Shown: one piece after another, positions 32,728 to 40,890 of the stretch
Layout: each line of letters opens with the position of its first letter
How positions within the stretch are numbered: position 1 is the first letter of the stretch
DNA from: Micromonospora trifolii
GTDB taxonomy: Bacteria > Actinomycetota > Actinomycetes > Mycobacteriales > Micromonosporaceae
NCBI RefSeq assembly: GCF_022229005.1
Contig: NZ_JAKKFD010000038.1
Location: forward strand, 36,244 to 100,243
DNA length: 64,000 nt
Reading direction: 5' to 3'
Position numbers and translations under genes: made by a program
The notes under the pieces: model-generated
What the model was told of the DNA's origin: nothing
The model's database searches: none
The model's input: the letters and a program-made list of their open reading frames with translations, nothing else

Positions 32728-33126
32728 GTGAGCAACCCGCAGGCCCCGGCAGCGCCGGCCACCGACCCCACCTTCGCCCCACCGAGCCTCGGCAAGCGGT
32801 TCGGTGCGCTGATCATCGACTGGGTGCTCTGCCTGCTGGTGTCCAACTTCTTCGCCGACCCGGTACGCGACGGCTGGGCGCCGGTGCTGGTGCTGGTCCT
32901 GGAGTACGGCATCTTCCTCGGCCTGTTCGCCCAGACGCCGGGCATGTACATCACCAAGATCCGCTGTGTGAACTGGAACGATGGCGGCCGGATCGGCGTG
33001 CTCCGGGGGCTGATCCGTGGCCTGCTGCTGGCCCTGGTCGTCCCCGCACTGATCATGGACGAGCACCGGCGCGGCCTGCACGACCGAATCGCCGGCTCGG
33101 TCATCGTCGACGCCCCCCGAGGCTGA
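32728..33126 (+). CDS. RDD-family membrane protein
   Basis: A 132-residue RDD protein with three hydrophobic segments. The motif-bearing first helix is LGKRFGALIIDWVLCLLVSN; the family's characteristic Arg and Asp residues are in KRFGALIIDW and later in HRRGLHDRIAGSVIVD. RDD proteins are small membrane proteins, sometimes linked to ion transport, with no settled role. Its place next to glnA and DUF4191 is conserved (compare Rv2219A in M. tuberculosis). The GTG at 32728 was preferred to the TTG at 32719 because TACCCT (32714-32719) would serve as the -10 box 8 nt upstream of a leaderless start. Confidence 0.85.
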   Translation: MSNPQAPAAPATDPTFAPPSLGKRFGALIIDWVLCLLVSNFFADPVRDGWAPVLVLVLEYGIFLGLFAQTPGMYITKIRCVNWNDGGRIGVLRGLIRGLLLALVVPALIMDEHRRGLHDRIAGSVIVDAPRG

Positions 33127-33145
33127 GGCCGACCCCTCCCTAGGC

Positions 33146-33213
33146 CGGTCCGGGACCGCCCGAGCCCGCGGTCCGGGACCGCCCGAGCCCGCGGTCCGGG
33201 ACCGCCCGAGCCG
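33146..33213. repeat. 23-bp tandem repeat, three copies
   Basis: Units CGGTCCGGGACCGCCCGAGC plus CCG start at 33146, 33169 and 33192. Each unit contains the self-complementary GGTCCGGGACC, so every repeat can itself fold. It is in the convergent gap between RDD and DUF4191. Confidence 0.9.
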
Positions 33214-33216
33214 CAA

Positions 33217-33288
33217 GATCGCACTCGATCCAGGATGTAGTGGCATCCGCCGCGCACGAGGCCACTACATCCAGGATCGAGCACGATC
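33217..33288. repeat. Long palindrome, ATGTAGTGG family, copy 2
   Basis: Arms 33217-33244 and 33261-33288 pair over 28 bp with three mismatches. The right arm is identical over the shared GCCACTACATCCAGGATCGA stretch (continuing GCACGATC) to the element at 29367-29442. It lies directly between two unrelated tandem-repeat arrays. Confidence 0.85.
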
Positions 33289-33293
33289 ATGGC

Positions 33294-33377
33294 GGGGTTG
33301 GCCCGAGGCGGGCGGCGCGGCGAGGTTGGCCCGAGGCGGGCGGCGCGGCGAGGTGGGCCCGAGGCGGGCGGCGCGTC
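33294..33377. repeat. 28-bp tandem repeat, three copies
   Basis: Units of the form GAGGTTGGCCCGAGGCGGGC plus GGCGCGGC start at 33294, 33322 and 33350 with one or two changes each. Together with the 23-bp array and the palindrome, they fill most of the 330-bp gap between RDD and DUF4191. No gene is seen there. Confidence 0.9.
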
Positions 33378-33394
33378 GGGGGTGGGCACATGAG

Positions 33395-33448
33395 GGTGTA
33401 CGCGAAGGAGCCGGACCCGTGTGGGTCCGGCTCCTTTACACGTACACC
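33395..33448. terminator. Terminator hairpin of DUF4191 gene
   Basis: Stem 33405-33418 with 33423-33436 (AAGGAGCCGGACCC and complement, loop GTGT), nested in outer arms GGTGTACG (33395-33402) and CGTACACC (33441-33448). It is 9 bp beyond the DUF4191 stop and can also serve the convergent RDD gene. Confidence 0.8.
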
Positions 33449-33456
33449 TGAGGGGG

Positions 33457-34143
33457 TCAGCGGCCCCGCGACTGGCGGAAGGCGCCTGGCGGCCGCATGT
33501 TCTTCGGGATCGCGCCCTTGGGCATCTGCGGCCGGGCGGTGAGCGCCTTGAGTCGCTTGTCCAGCGAGTTGACGTCCTTGCCGGAGAGGGCGCGGGGCAG
33601 GCGCAGCAGCGTCGTCCGGAGCTTGCGGATCGGCAGCTCGCCCTCCTCCTGCCCGATCACGTAGTCGTGCAGGGGAGCGGAGCCGATCACCTTGGACAGC
33701 CGCCGCTTCTCCTGGCCGAGCAGGCCGCGCACCCGCTGCGGGTTGCCCTCGGCCAGCAGGATCACGCCCGGGCGGCCGATCACCAGGTGGACCATGTCCA
33801 TCTGGGTGGTCGAGCTGACCGCAGGGGTCACCCGCCAGTCGCCGCGCATGTTCTCCATGATCTGCGCCGCCGCGCCGGGTTGCCCCTCGGCGGCGTTCAT
33901 CATCGCCTTGTTGGACCGCAGGTTGAGCACGATCAGCACCGCGAGCAGGATGAACAGGATGCCCAGCGGCAGCCAGATCCAGCCCCAGAGGATGACCGCG
34001 ACCACGGTGAGCGCGAGCGGGAGCAGCACCGCTGCGGCGACCAACGGCGCGAACCACCGGTCCTGCTTGGCGGTGAACTGGAACACCATCCCGATCTGCT
34101 TCAGCCGCTGGCCGAACGAGACCTTCTCCTGGGGCTTTGCCAT
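33457..34143 (-). CDS. DUF4191 integral membrane protein
   Basis: A 228-residue protein with two close transmembrane helices near residues 32-72 (WFAPLVAAAVLLPLALTVVA, then WIWLPLGILFILLAVLIVLN). A long cytosolic C-terminus contains VIGRPGVILLAEGNPQRVRG and ends in basic PRPQ-type residues. DUF4191 proteins are conserved in actinobacteria beside lipA and glnA (Rv2219 in M. tuberculosis); the function is unknown. The ATG at 34143 has TAGACT (complement of 34151-34156) 7 nt upstream, so it is likely leaderless. In this genome it is separated from lipA by about 5 kb of inserted genes. Confidence 0.9.
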   Translation of the reverse strand: MAKPQEKVSFGQRLKQIGMVFQFTAKQDRWFAPLVAAAVLLPLALTVVAVILWGWIWLPLGILFILLAVLIVLNLRSNKAMMNAAEGQPGAAAQIMENMRGDWRVTPAVSSTTQMDMVHLVIGRPGVILLAEGNPQRVRGLLGQEKRRLSKVIGSAPLHDYVIGQEEGELPIRKLRTTLLRLPRALSGKDVNSLDKRLKALTARPQMPKGAIPKNMRPPGAFRQSRGR

Positions 34144-34350
34144 GCCGCAGAGTCTAGTGGTCGCCGCCGGCCCGGTTGATCCGCGTCCGGGTGCCGGGGC
34201 AGCTGAGTACCTTACGTCGCCGTACGCGCCCGGAGCGGCCGGGTAAGGAGGCTGCGGGCGGGGAAGATGAGGCGCCATGCCCATGCCCGGTTGGGGCCTT
34301 CGCGCGAAGAGTCGTCAGCAGAAGACGACGACGCCACGAAGGAGCCCGAC

Positions 34351-34521
34351 ATGTTCGGCAACGACGCAGATTTCCTGCTCACCCTGCACCGTACCCACGC
34401 CGCCGAGCTGCGCGCCGACGCGGCCGCGGACCGGCTCGCCCGGTCGCTGTCCCGTCCGGTCAGCCGCGGGTGGTTGGGCCGGCGCAGGCAGGCCGGTCGC
34501 ACCGGCGACGCCCGCCGGTGA
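34351..34521 (+). CDS. Small hypothetical protein (56 aa) upstream of the LuxR regulator
   Basis: A 56-residue basic protein, MFGNDADFLLTLHRTHAAEL, continuing with RADAAADRLARSLSRPVSRG and an Arg-rich end. Most of it could form one amphipathic helix. A fair ribosome site (GAAGGAGCCCGAC) precedes the ATG. Its stop (TGA 34519-34521) overlaps an in-frame GTG of the downstream regulator (GTGA at 34518), which hints at coupling if the regulator starts there. No family was recognised; short proteins of this style occur in other actinomycetes. The function is unknown. Confidence 0.55.
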   Translation: MFGNDADFLLTLHRTHAAELRADAAADRLARSLSRPVSRGWLGRRRQAGRTGDARR

Positions 34522-34532
34522 CAGCGCCCAGC

Positions 34533-34640
34533 ACGGCCGCCACGTCCAGCGGGCCCAGCCTGGCTGCCACGTCCGGCGTGCCCGGCACGGCCGCCACGTC
34601 CGGCGGGCCCGGCGTGGCTGCCACGTCCGCCGCGCCCGTT
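34533..34640. repeat. 27-bp tandem repeat, four copies
   Basis: Four 27-bp units (34533, 34560, 34587, 34614) built around GGCYGCCACGTCCRGCGKGC. Being 9 codons long, the array stays open in the frame of the downstream regulator, reading AATSSGPSL-AATSGVPGT-type nonapeptides. It is either an untranslated spacer or part of a Pro/Ala/Thr-rich N-terminus. Confidence 0.88.
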
Positions 34641-34721
34641 GGGCTGGCGGCCCGACCCGATCCGACCCCGCCGTCCGGCCGCCGGCCGATCGGCGGGGCC
34701 GGCGGGGCGGGCCGCCATGGC

Positions 34722-37628
34722 ATGCTCGAACACGTGACAGTACGCGCCGCCAGCTCCGTCCTCGTCGGACGCCACAGCGAGACCGCAGCGCTGCGGGACG
34801 CGCTGGGCCGGGCGCGGGCCGGGGAGCCGACCACGGTGCTGGTCGGCGGCGAGGCGGGCGTCGGTAAGACCCGGCTGCTGGAGGAGTTCGCCGGCTGGGC
34901 CACCGACGGCGCGGCGCGGGTGCTCGTCGGCCAGTGCCTGGAGCTGGGCGAGGCGGGCCTGCCGTTCGCGCCGTTCGCCGCCGCGTTGCGCGCTGTGCTC
35001 CGCGCCGACGGCCCCGAGGTCTTCGCCGGCTACGAGGCGGAGTTCGCCCCGCTCCTGCCGGAGCTGGGCCGCGCCTCCGCGACGCTGGCCACCCCGCGTG
35101 CCGTCCCGCTCAGCGACGCCCCGCGCGGCTACCTGTTCGACCTGGTCGCCGAGCTGTTCCAGCGGCTGGCCGATGCCCGCCCACTGGTCCTGATCATCGA
35201 GGACCTGCACTGGGCCGACCGTTCCACCCGCGACCTCATCGGCTTCCTCGTCCGGGCGGCGAGGCCGGGTCGGCTGCTGCTGGTCTGCACCTACCGCACC
35301 GACGAGTTGCAGCGCGGGCACCCGTTACGCCCGTTCCTCGCCGAGCTGGATCGGGCGCGGGGCGTGGAGCGGGTCGAGCTGGGTCGCCTGGACCGCGACG
35401 GCACCGCCGCGATCCTCGCCGACCTGCTCGGCACCGAGCCGCTCGCCCGTGCCGTCGACGATGTCCACGACCGCACCCAGGGCAACCCCTTCTTCATCGA
35501 GGAGTTGGCCGTCGCCGGTGACCCGATCGGCTGCGCGGCGCTCCCCGAGACGCTGCGTGACCTGCTGCTGGCCCGGGTGGACCGGCTCCCCGAGCCGACC
35601 CAGCGGGTGTTGCGGATCGCCGCCGCCGGCGGCACCCGTTTCGCCCACGACCTGCTCGCCGAGGTCGCCGGGCTGCCCGAGGCCGAGCTGGAGGACGCGT
35701 TGCGCGCCGCCGTCGCCGCCCAGTTGGTGGTGGCCGACCGGGACGGTGACTACGAGTTCCGCCACGCGCTGGTCCGCGAGGCCGTGCACGACGAGTTGCT
35801 GCCCGGTGAACATGCCCGGCTGCACGCCCGCTTCGCCGCCGCCATCGAGGCCCAGCCGCACCTGGTGGCCGCCGGCCGGGCCCCGGCCGAGATCGCCCAC
35901 CACTGGTACGCCGCGCACAACCACCCGAGGGCCCTCGTCGCCGCCCGAGCCGCCGCGTGCGCCGCTGCCGACCGGTACGCGTACGCCGAGCAGCGCCGAC
36001 TGCTGGAGCGGGCGCTGGAGCTGTGGGAGTTGGTGCCGGACGCCGCCGACCTGCTCGGCATGGATCACCTGGCGTTGCTGGAGCAGACGCTGGCCGCGGC
36101 GGTCACGGCCGGCGATTTCAGCCGCGCCATCACGCTGACCCGGGCCGGCCTGGCCGAGGTGGACGCCGACGCCGCACCGCTGCGCGCTGCCCGCCTGCTC
36201 AACCAGCGGGGTCGGCTGATGGCCCTGCTCGGCAAGAGTGACGGTCGCCAGGAGCTGAATGAGGCGTACCGGCTGGCCGCCGGCGGCCCCCGTGACGTGG
36301 CGCGGGTTCGGCTGCTCGCCGACATCGCCGCGCACCTGGTCAAGATCGACCCCAAGCAGGCGGCCCGGGTGGCTGCCGAGGCTGCCGTGGACGGCGAGGC
36401 ATTCGGCGAGGACCTGGCGCTGCTGCACACGCGGATCGCCCTGCTCTGCCATGGCCAGCGGGACCTGGAGCGGGGGTTGGCCGAGCTGAGCCAGGCCGAA
36501 GCCGTCGTCCGCGAGTCCGGGGACGCCACGGCCCTGGTGCTCGCCCGGGTGTACCAGTCGGACGTGCTCTGCGAGCTGGGCCGCTACGCCGAGTCGGCGC
36601 AGGCCGCCGAGGCCGGCGTGGCCGAGGCGCGACGGGTGGGGATCAGCCGCTCCACCGGGGCGTACCTGCTCTCCAACCGGGCCGAGGCGCTCATCGCGCT
36701 CGGTCGGTGGGACGAGGCCGAGGCGGTCTGCGCGGAGGCAGCCCGGATCGACCTGTCCGGTGTCACCGGGCTGCACTGGCTCCAGTTGGGCGCCGGGCTG
36801 CGGCTGGCCCGCGCCCATCCGGGCGCCGACGAACTGGTCGACCGGGCGCTCACCTTCCTCAACCGGCCGTACCTGTGGCCGAACCACCGCCTGCCCCTGC
36901 ACGAGTTGGCGATCGAGGCGGCGCTGGCCGCGGACGACAAGGTCGAGGCGGTACGGGCGGCCCGCGTCGCGGTGGCCGACGAGAGCCTGCCGCAGCTTCC
37001 CCGGGAGGGGTGGCCGGTGCTTGGCGCCGCCGCGCGTACCGCGGCCCGGGTGGGTGACCGGGAGTTGGCAGCCGCGGTGGCGGCGCTCGCCACCGATTTG
37101 CCGGCGCGGCACCCGGCGGCCCGTGCGCACGCCGCCCAGGTCACCGCGCTGCTCGCGGTCGGCGACCAGGCGCTGCCGGCGTGGCGTGCGGCGGTCGACG
37201 CGTGGCGGGCCGACGGGCAGCCTTACCCGTTGGGCAGGGCCCTGCTGGCGCTGGCCGAGGCGACCGCCGCGGCCGGGGAACGCGACGAGACGGCGGCGGC
37301 GGTCACCGAGGCCACCGAGATCGGCCGGCGGCTGGACGCGACCCCGCTGGTCGAGGCGGCCGCCACCCTGGCGCGGCGGGTCGGCCTGCGTGGTGCCGGA
37401 CGCGGGGCCGGCGCGGACCTGCTGACCGCTCGGGAGCGGGAGGTGCTGCGCCTGGTGGCCGAGGGGCACAGCAACAGCCGGATCGCCGAGCAGCTGTTCA
37501 TCTCACCGAAGACGGCAAGCGTGCACGTCTCCCGGATCATCGCGAAGCTGGGTGTGACCAACCGGGTGGAGGCCGCCGCCCTGGCCCACCGCCTCGGCCT
37601 GCTCACCGAGGCCGCCGCGCCGCGCTGA
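34722..37628 (+). CDS. Large ATP-binding LuxR-family (LAL) transcriptional regulator
   Basis: A 968-residue regulator. Residues about 13-300 form a P-loop ATPase (VGRHSETAALRDAL; Walker A GGEAGVGKT at about 42-50; Walker B PLVLIIEDLHWAD). Residues about 330-870 form a long helical TPR-like region. Residues about 895-955 carry the LuxR/GerE helix-turn-helix (LTAREREVLRLVAEGHSNSRIAEQLFISPKTASVHVSRI). LAL proteins are signal-integrating activators of sugar use, secondary metabolism or stress; the inducer is not predictable. The ATG at 34722 (or GTG at 34734) starts just before the conserved domain. A GTG at 34518, overlapping the small upstream gene, would add 68 repetitive residues. Confidence 0.88.
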   Translation: MLEHVTVRAASSVLVGRHSETAALRDALGRARAGEPTTVLVGGEAGVGKTRLLEEFAGWATDGAARVLVGQCLELGEAGLPFAPFAAALRAVLRADGPEVFAGYEAEFAPLLPELGRASATLATPRAVPLSDAPRGYLFDLVAELFQRLADARPLVLIIEDLHWADRSTRDLIGFLVRAARPGRLLLVCTYRTDELQRGHPLRPFLAELDRARGVERVELGRLDRDGTAAILADLLGTEPLARAVDDVHDRTQGNPFFIEELAVAGDPIGCAALPETLRDLLLARVDRLPEPTQRVLRIAAAGGTRFAHDLLAEVAGLPEAELEDALRAAVAAQLVVADRDGDYEFRHALVREAVHDELLPGEHARLHARFAAAIEAQPHLVAAGRAPAEIAHHWYAAHNHPRALVAARAAACAAADRYAYAEQRRLLERALELWELVPDAADLLGMDHLALLEQTLAAAVTAGDFSRAITLTRAGLAEVDADAAPLRAARLLNQRGRLMALLGKSDGRQELNEAYRLAAGGPRDVARVRLLADIAAHLVKIDPKQAARVAAEAAVDGEAFGEDLALLHTRIALLCHGQRDLERGLAELSQAEAVVRESGDATALVLARVYQSDVLCELGRYAESAQAAEAGVAEARRVGISRSTGAYLLSNRAEALIALGRWDEAEAVCAEAARIDLSGVTGLHWLQLGAGLRLARAHPGADELVDRALTFLNRPYLWPNHRLPLHELAIEAALAADDKVEAVRAARVAVADESLPQLPREGWPVLGAAARTAARVGDRELAAAVAALATDLPARHPAARAHAAQVTALLAVGDQALPAWRAAVDAWRADGQPYPLGRALLALAEATAAAGERDETAAAVTEATEIGRRLDATPLVEAAATLARRVGLRGAGRGAGADLLTAREREVLRLVAEGHSNSRIAEQLFISPKTASVHVSRIIAKLGVTNRVEAAALAHRLGLLTEAAAPR

Positions 37629-37643
37629 CGAGAGCACCGGGAC

Positions 37644-37678
37644 GCCGCGCTGACGTGCACCGCCGAGGTCAGCGCGGC
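37644..37678. terminator. Inverted repeat between LuxR regulator and membrane protein genes
   Basis: Perfect 11-bp arms GCCGCGCTGAC (37644-37654) and complement (37668-37678). The right arm covers the stop codon of the minus-strand gene ending at 37669. It is the only structure in a 40-bp convergent gap. Confidence 0.6.
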
Positions 37679-39387
37679 AGGTAGATGCGCCAGCCCTCGA
37701 TGGTGACCAGGTCGAGGCTGCCCGGTGTCGATCGCTGCCGCTCGTCGAGCACCTCCGCCAGCGGCGAGCCGGCCGGCGCGACCCAGGCCGGTGCCGCAGC
37801 GCCGTCCACCTCCCGCCGGTACGCGGGGTAGCGGTCGAACCCGGGGCGCAGGGTGTCGTCGACGACGGCGCAGACCACCTGCTCCGCGCTGGCGAAGGTG
37901 AGCCGGTTGCAGGTCCAGTAGCCGGCGCGCACGTGCCGTACGCCGAGCTGACGCAGGGTGCTCACCAACTCGGTGTGCCGGGCCTCGGCGGCCCGGGTCG
38001 CCGGGACGGTCTGCGCTGCCCGCCAGGTGGCGTGGGCGGCGGTGCCCAGCGTGGCCGCGAGCAACACCACAGCTACCGACCGGGCCAGCGTCGACCCGAC
38101 GCCGCGCCGGCCGGTCGCCGCCGGACGCAACCCGTGCCGGGCCGCCTCCCACACCGGCCAGAGCAACGCCGGAAGGGAGATGAGCAGGCAGGACAGGTAG
38201 CGGGAACTCTCCACCGGGGTGAGCCCGGCGGAACTGCTCACCGTGTACGCGCCGACTGTGGCCACCGCGGCCAGCACGAGCGCCAGCCGGGTCGCCGCCG
38301 CCACCCGGGGCGAGACAACATCGGGGCCGACAGCGGCAGATCCAGCCGGGTCCGGTTCGGAGGTGCGCAGGGCCCGCCAGGCGGTGCCGGCGGTGATGGC
38401 CAGCAGCAGCGGCAGGGCGAGCGCCCACCACAGTTGCCAGGTGGCGCACTGGCCGGGAGCGCAGAAGCCCATGCCCAGCGGCGGGCCGAGCACCAGGCCG
38501 CCGTGCAGCCGGTCCGGCCAGCCCGCTGTGGCGTTCGCACCGCCGGCCGCGAGCACGGCGTGCAGCGGGTTGTGCCCGGTCAGCAGGCTGTGCACCAGCA
38601 GTGGAGCCGCCCCCAGCACGGCCGCCGCCCCGAGCAGCGCCCCAGCGGCACCCCACAGCTCCCGGCGGCAGAACCCGACGAGAACCGCGCCGGTAGCCGC
38701 GACGTACGGCAGCACGAGCGGGTCGACCCAGATCATCAGCCCGGCCAGGAATCCCCACCCGGCCCAGCGCGCCAACCGCCGGCCGGGTCGCCCGGCGTCG
38801 GCCGTCGGCCCGTCGGATCGCCCGGCGTCGGCCCGTCGCCGCCCCGGCCGATCGGTGGCCAGATCCACGGCGAGCAGGGCCAGCGCCGCCCCGGCGGCGT
38901 TCATCTCGGGGTAGCCGCCGCCGGCGATCAGCTGGTTCTTGACGATCCGGTCGGAGCCGAGGGCCAGCAGTGCCACCATCAGCAGCCCGAACCACCGGTC
39001 CCCGGTCAGCCGCAGCGTCAACCGCCAGGCCAGCAGCAGGAACAGCGCGTACAGGGCCAGCGTGGGCAGGCGCAGCCCGAGCAGCGACGGCCCACCGGCG
39101 AGGGCGAACACCGGCGCGGCCAGGTACGCCTCCAGCGTGCCCATGTACTGCTGGCCGTAGAACCAGACCGGGAAGCCCTCGCCCCGGGCGATGTGCAGCG
39201 CGGCCAACCCCATGGTGGCCTCGTCGCTGTTGGTCGGCGGGGCGGCGTGCACCAGCAGCCAGAGCCGGTAACCCACCCCGGCGAGCACCGCCAACCCGGT
39301 GAGCCAACCGACCAGGCCGGGGCGTGCGCCGGGTCGCGGGCGGGGCGAGTCCGCGCCGCGCGGCTGCTCGCGTACGCCGACGGTCAT
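37669..39387 (-). CDS. GT-C-like polytopic membrane protein
   Basis: A 572-residue protein with about ten to eleven hydrophobic segments. The first extracytoplasmic loop contains PPTNSDEATMGLAALHIARG and then FPVWFYGQQYMGTLE, reminiscent of the acidic-residue loop of ArnT/PMT-type GT-C glycosyltransferases. A soluble C-terminal part of about 120 residues follows (ARHTELVSTLRQLGVRHVRAGYWTC onward). It probably uses a lipid-linked sugar on the outer leaflet, but substrate and acceptor are unknown. The ATG at 39387 lacks a strong ribosome site. The gene is inserted between lipA and DUF4191, which are close neighbours in M. tuberculosis. It may follow lipA in one transcript (53-bp gap). Confidence 0.7.
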   Translation of the reverse strand: MTVGVREQPRGADSPRPRPGARPGLVGWLTGLAVLAGVGYRLWLLVHAAPPTNSDEATMGLAALHIARGEGFPVWFYGQQYMGTLEAYLAAPVFALAGGPSLLGLRLPTLALYALFLLLAWRLTLRLTGDRWFGLLMVALLALGSDRIVKNQLIAGGGYPEMNAAGAALALLAVDLATDRPGRRRADAGRSDGPTADAGRPGRRLARWAGWGFLAGLMIWVDPLVLPYVAATGAVLVGFCRRELWGAAGALLGAAAVLGAAPLLVHSLLTGHNPLHAVLAAGGANATAGWPDRLHGGLVLGPPLGMGFCAPGQCATWQLWWALALPLLLAITAGTAWRALRTSEPDPAGSAAVGPDVVSPRVAAATRLALVLAAVATVGAYTVSSSAGLTPVESSRYLSCLLISLPALLWPVWEAARHGLRPAATGRRGVGSTLARSVAVVLLAATLGTAAHATWRAAQTVPATRAAEARHTELVSTLRQLGVRHVRAGYWTCNRLTFASAEQVVCAVVDDTLRPGFDRYPAYRREVDGAAAPAWVAPAGSPLAEVLDERQRSTPGSLDLVTIEGWRIYLPR

Positions 39388-39440
39388 CACAGGATCATGA
39401 CACCCGGGCGCCGAACGGCCGCGCGGCGCTGCCGGCGACG

Positions 39441-40436
39441 TCAGCTGGCGGTGGCGACCGAGGCGGCGGCGCGGGCGTCGATGGCCTGCTTGTAGAGCCG
39501 ACCGGCCCGGTACGACGAACGCACCAGCGGCCCGCTCATCACCCCGGCGAAGCCGATCTCCTCGGCCTCCTCGCGCAGCTCCACGAACTCCTCCGGCTTG
39601 ACCCAGCGGGTCACCGGGTGGTGCCGGGGGGAGGGGCGCAGGTACTGGGTGATGGTGATCAGCTCGCAGCCGGCCTCGTGCAGGTCGCGCAGCGCCTGCG
39701 ACACCTCGGCCCGCTCCTCGCCCATGCCCAGGATGAGGTTGCTCTTGGTGACCAGGCCGTCGGCGCGGGCCTGGCGGATCACGTCCAGCGAGCGGTCGTA
39801 GCGGAACGCCGGCCGGATGCGCTTGAAGATGCGCGGCACTGTCTCCACGTTGTGGGCCAGCACCTCGGGGCGGGAGCTGAAGACCTCGGCCAACTGCTCG
39901 GGGACGGCGTTGAAGTCCGGGATCAGCAGCTCGACGCCGCAGCCGGGCTGGAGGGCGTGGATCTGTCGCACGGTCTCGGCGTACAGCCAGGCGCCGCCGT
40001 CGGGCAGGTCGTCGCGGGCGACACCGGTGATGGTGGCGTACCGCAGCCCCATCGAGACCACCGACTCGGCGACCCGACGCGGCTCGTCGGCGTCGAACTC
40101 GGCCGGCTTGCCGGTGTCGATCTGGCAGAAGTCGCAGCGCCGGGTGCACTGGTCACCGCCGATGAGGAAGGTCGCCTCCCGGTCTTCCCAACACTCGTAG
40201 ATGTTGGGGCAGCCGGCCTCCTGGCAGACGGTGTGCAGCCCTTCGCGCGAGACGAGCCCGCGCAGCTGGGTGTACTCCGGGCCCATCTTGGCCTTGACCT
40301 TGATCCATGGCGGTTTGCGCTCGATCGGCGTCTCGGCGTTGCGCGCCTCGATCCGCAGCAGGCGTCGCCCCTCGGGGGCCGCCGTTGCGGTGCGCGCTGC
40401 CTGGCCGGTCGTCGGCGCGGAGTGCTCGATCGTCAC
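39441..40436 (-). CDS. lipA: Lipoyl synthase
   Basis: A 331-residue radical-SAM enzyme that inserts two sulfurs into octanoyl groups on carrier-protein lysines. The auxiliary [4Fe-4S] cluster ligands are in HTVCQEAGCPNIYECWED (about 67-84); the radical-SAM cluster is in CTRRCDFCQ (about 98-106). The C-terminal GPLVRSSYRAGRLYKQA holds the conserved Ser that ligates the auxiliary cluster. The likely substrates are the E2 (sucB) and glycine-cleavage H proteins. The ATG at 40436 lacks a strong ribosome site; a TAGGCT-type box lies 13 nt upstream. In most actinobacteria lipB sits directly beside lipA; here AspRS and VOC genes separate them. Confidence 0.97.
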   Translation of the reverse strand: MTIEHSAPTTGQAARTATAAPEGRRLLRIEARNAETPIERKPPWIKVKAKMGPEYTQLRGLVSREGLHTVCQEAGCPNIYECWEDREATFLIGGDQCTRRCDFCQIDTGKPAEFDADEPRRVAESVVSMGLRYATITGVARDDLPDGGAWLYAETVRQIHALQPGCGVELLIPDFNAVPEQLAEVFSSRPEVLAHNVETVPRIFKRIRPAFRYDRSLDVIRQARADGLVTKSNLILGMGEERAEVSQALRDLHEAGCELITITQYLRPSPRHHPVTRWVKPEEFVELREEAEEIGFAGVMSGPLVRSSYRAGRLYKQAIDARAAASVATAS

Positions 40437-40483
40437 GAAAATGAGCCTACGCCGGACGGCGGGTGTCTATGTGCGTCAGGCGA

Positions 40484-40515
40484 CCGGCGTCACGCCCCGA
40501 ACGTTGTGACGCCGG
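40484..40515. repeat. Inverted repeat between lipA and the AspRS leader
   Basis: Perfect 10-bp arms CCGGCGTCAC (40484-40493) and GTGACGCCGG (40506-40515) with a 12-nt loop, in the divergent region just upstream of the AspRS promoter. It may be an operator; no regulator is assigned. Confidence 0.45.
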
Positions 40516-40574
40516 ACACCGGCCGGTCGGAAAAGGGCGTCACAGACGGGGGAATCGGGTGCTACGGTCCCCGG

Positions 40575-40890
40575 CAACAGCGACGACGGAGCCGAGTAGT
40601 GCCCCGACCCGCCAGTGCAGAGAGCCGCCGGTGCTGAGAGGCGGTCTGGCGCCGGGGCGCGAAGACCCTCCCGAGCTGCGGGAAGAACGGCCGCGGGTCA
40701 TCCGCGCCCAGTAGAGCCCGCCCGGCTGGCCCCGGTCATCAGGCGACGAACGAGGCCCCCGCTTCGGCGGGGGTGAAGGTGTGGTGGCACCGCGAGGTTC
40801 CCGCTCGCCCACACCTCCCTGGGGCTGATGCGACGCTTTCGCCACCCCAGGGCGGCGACGGCGTGGCGATCGACCGAGGAGCAGCCCGCC
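40575..40890 (+). promoter_or_regulatory. T-box leader (tRNA-Asp sensing) of the AspRS gene
   Basis: A leader of about 315 nt follows a TACGGT -10-like box (40563-40568). Its 3' half has the T-box core TGGTGGCACCGCG (40782-40794). UGGC in this core can pair with a tRNA 3' end GCCA, as expected for tRNA-Asp with discriminator G73. In the Stem I region an AGTA element (40595-40598) faces GAA followed by the triplet GAC (40664-40666), an Asp codon that fits a specifier. Downstream, AGGTGTGG and CCACACCT can form a competing stem, and CCCTGGGG/ACCCCAGGG another before the ribosome site. It should raise AspRS expression when uncharged tRNA-Asp accumulates. Confidence 0.82.

Noticed and set aside
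33146..33377. Possible CRISPR or replication iterons
   Set aside because: Tandem units have no spacers and no DnaA-box-like sequence; nearby genes are not replication genes.
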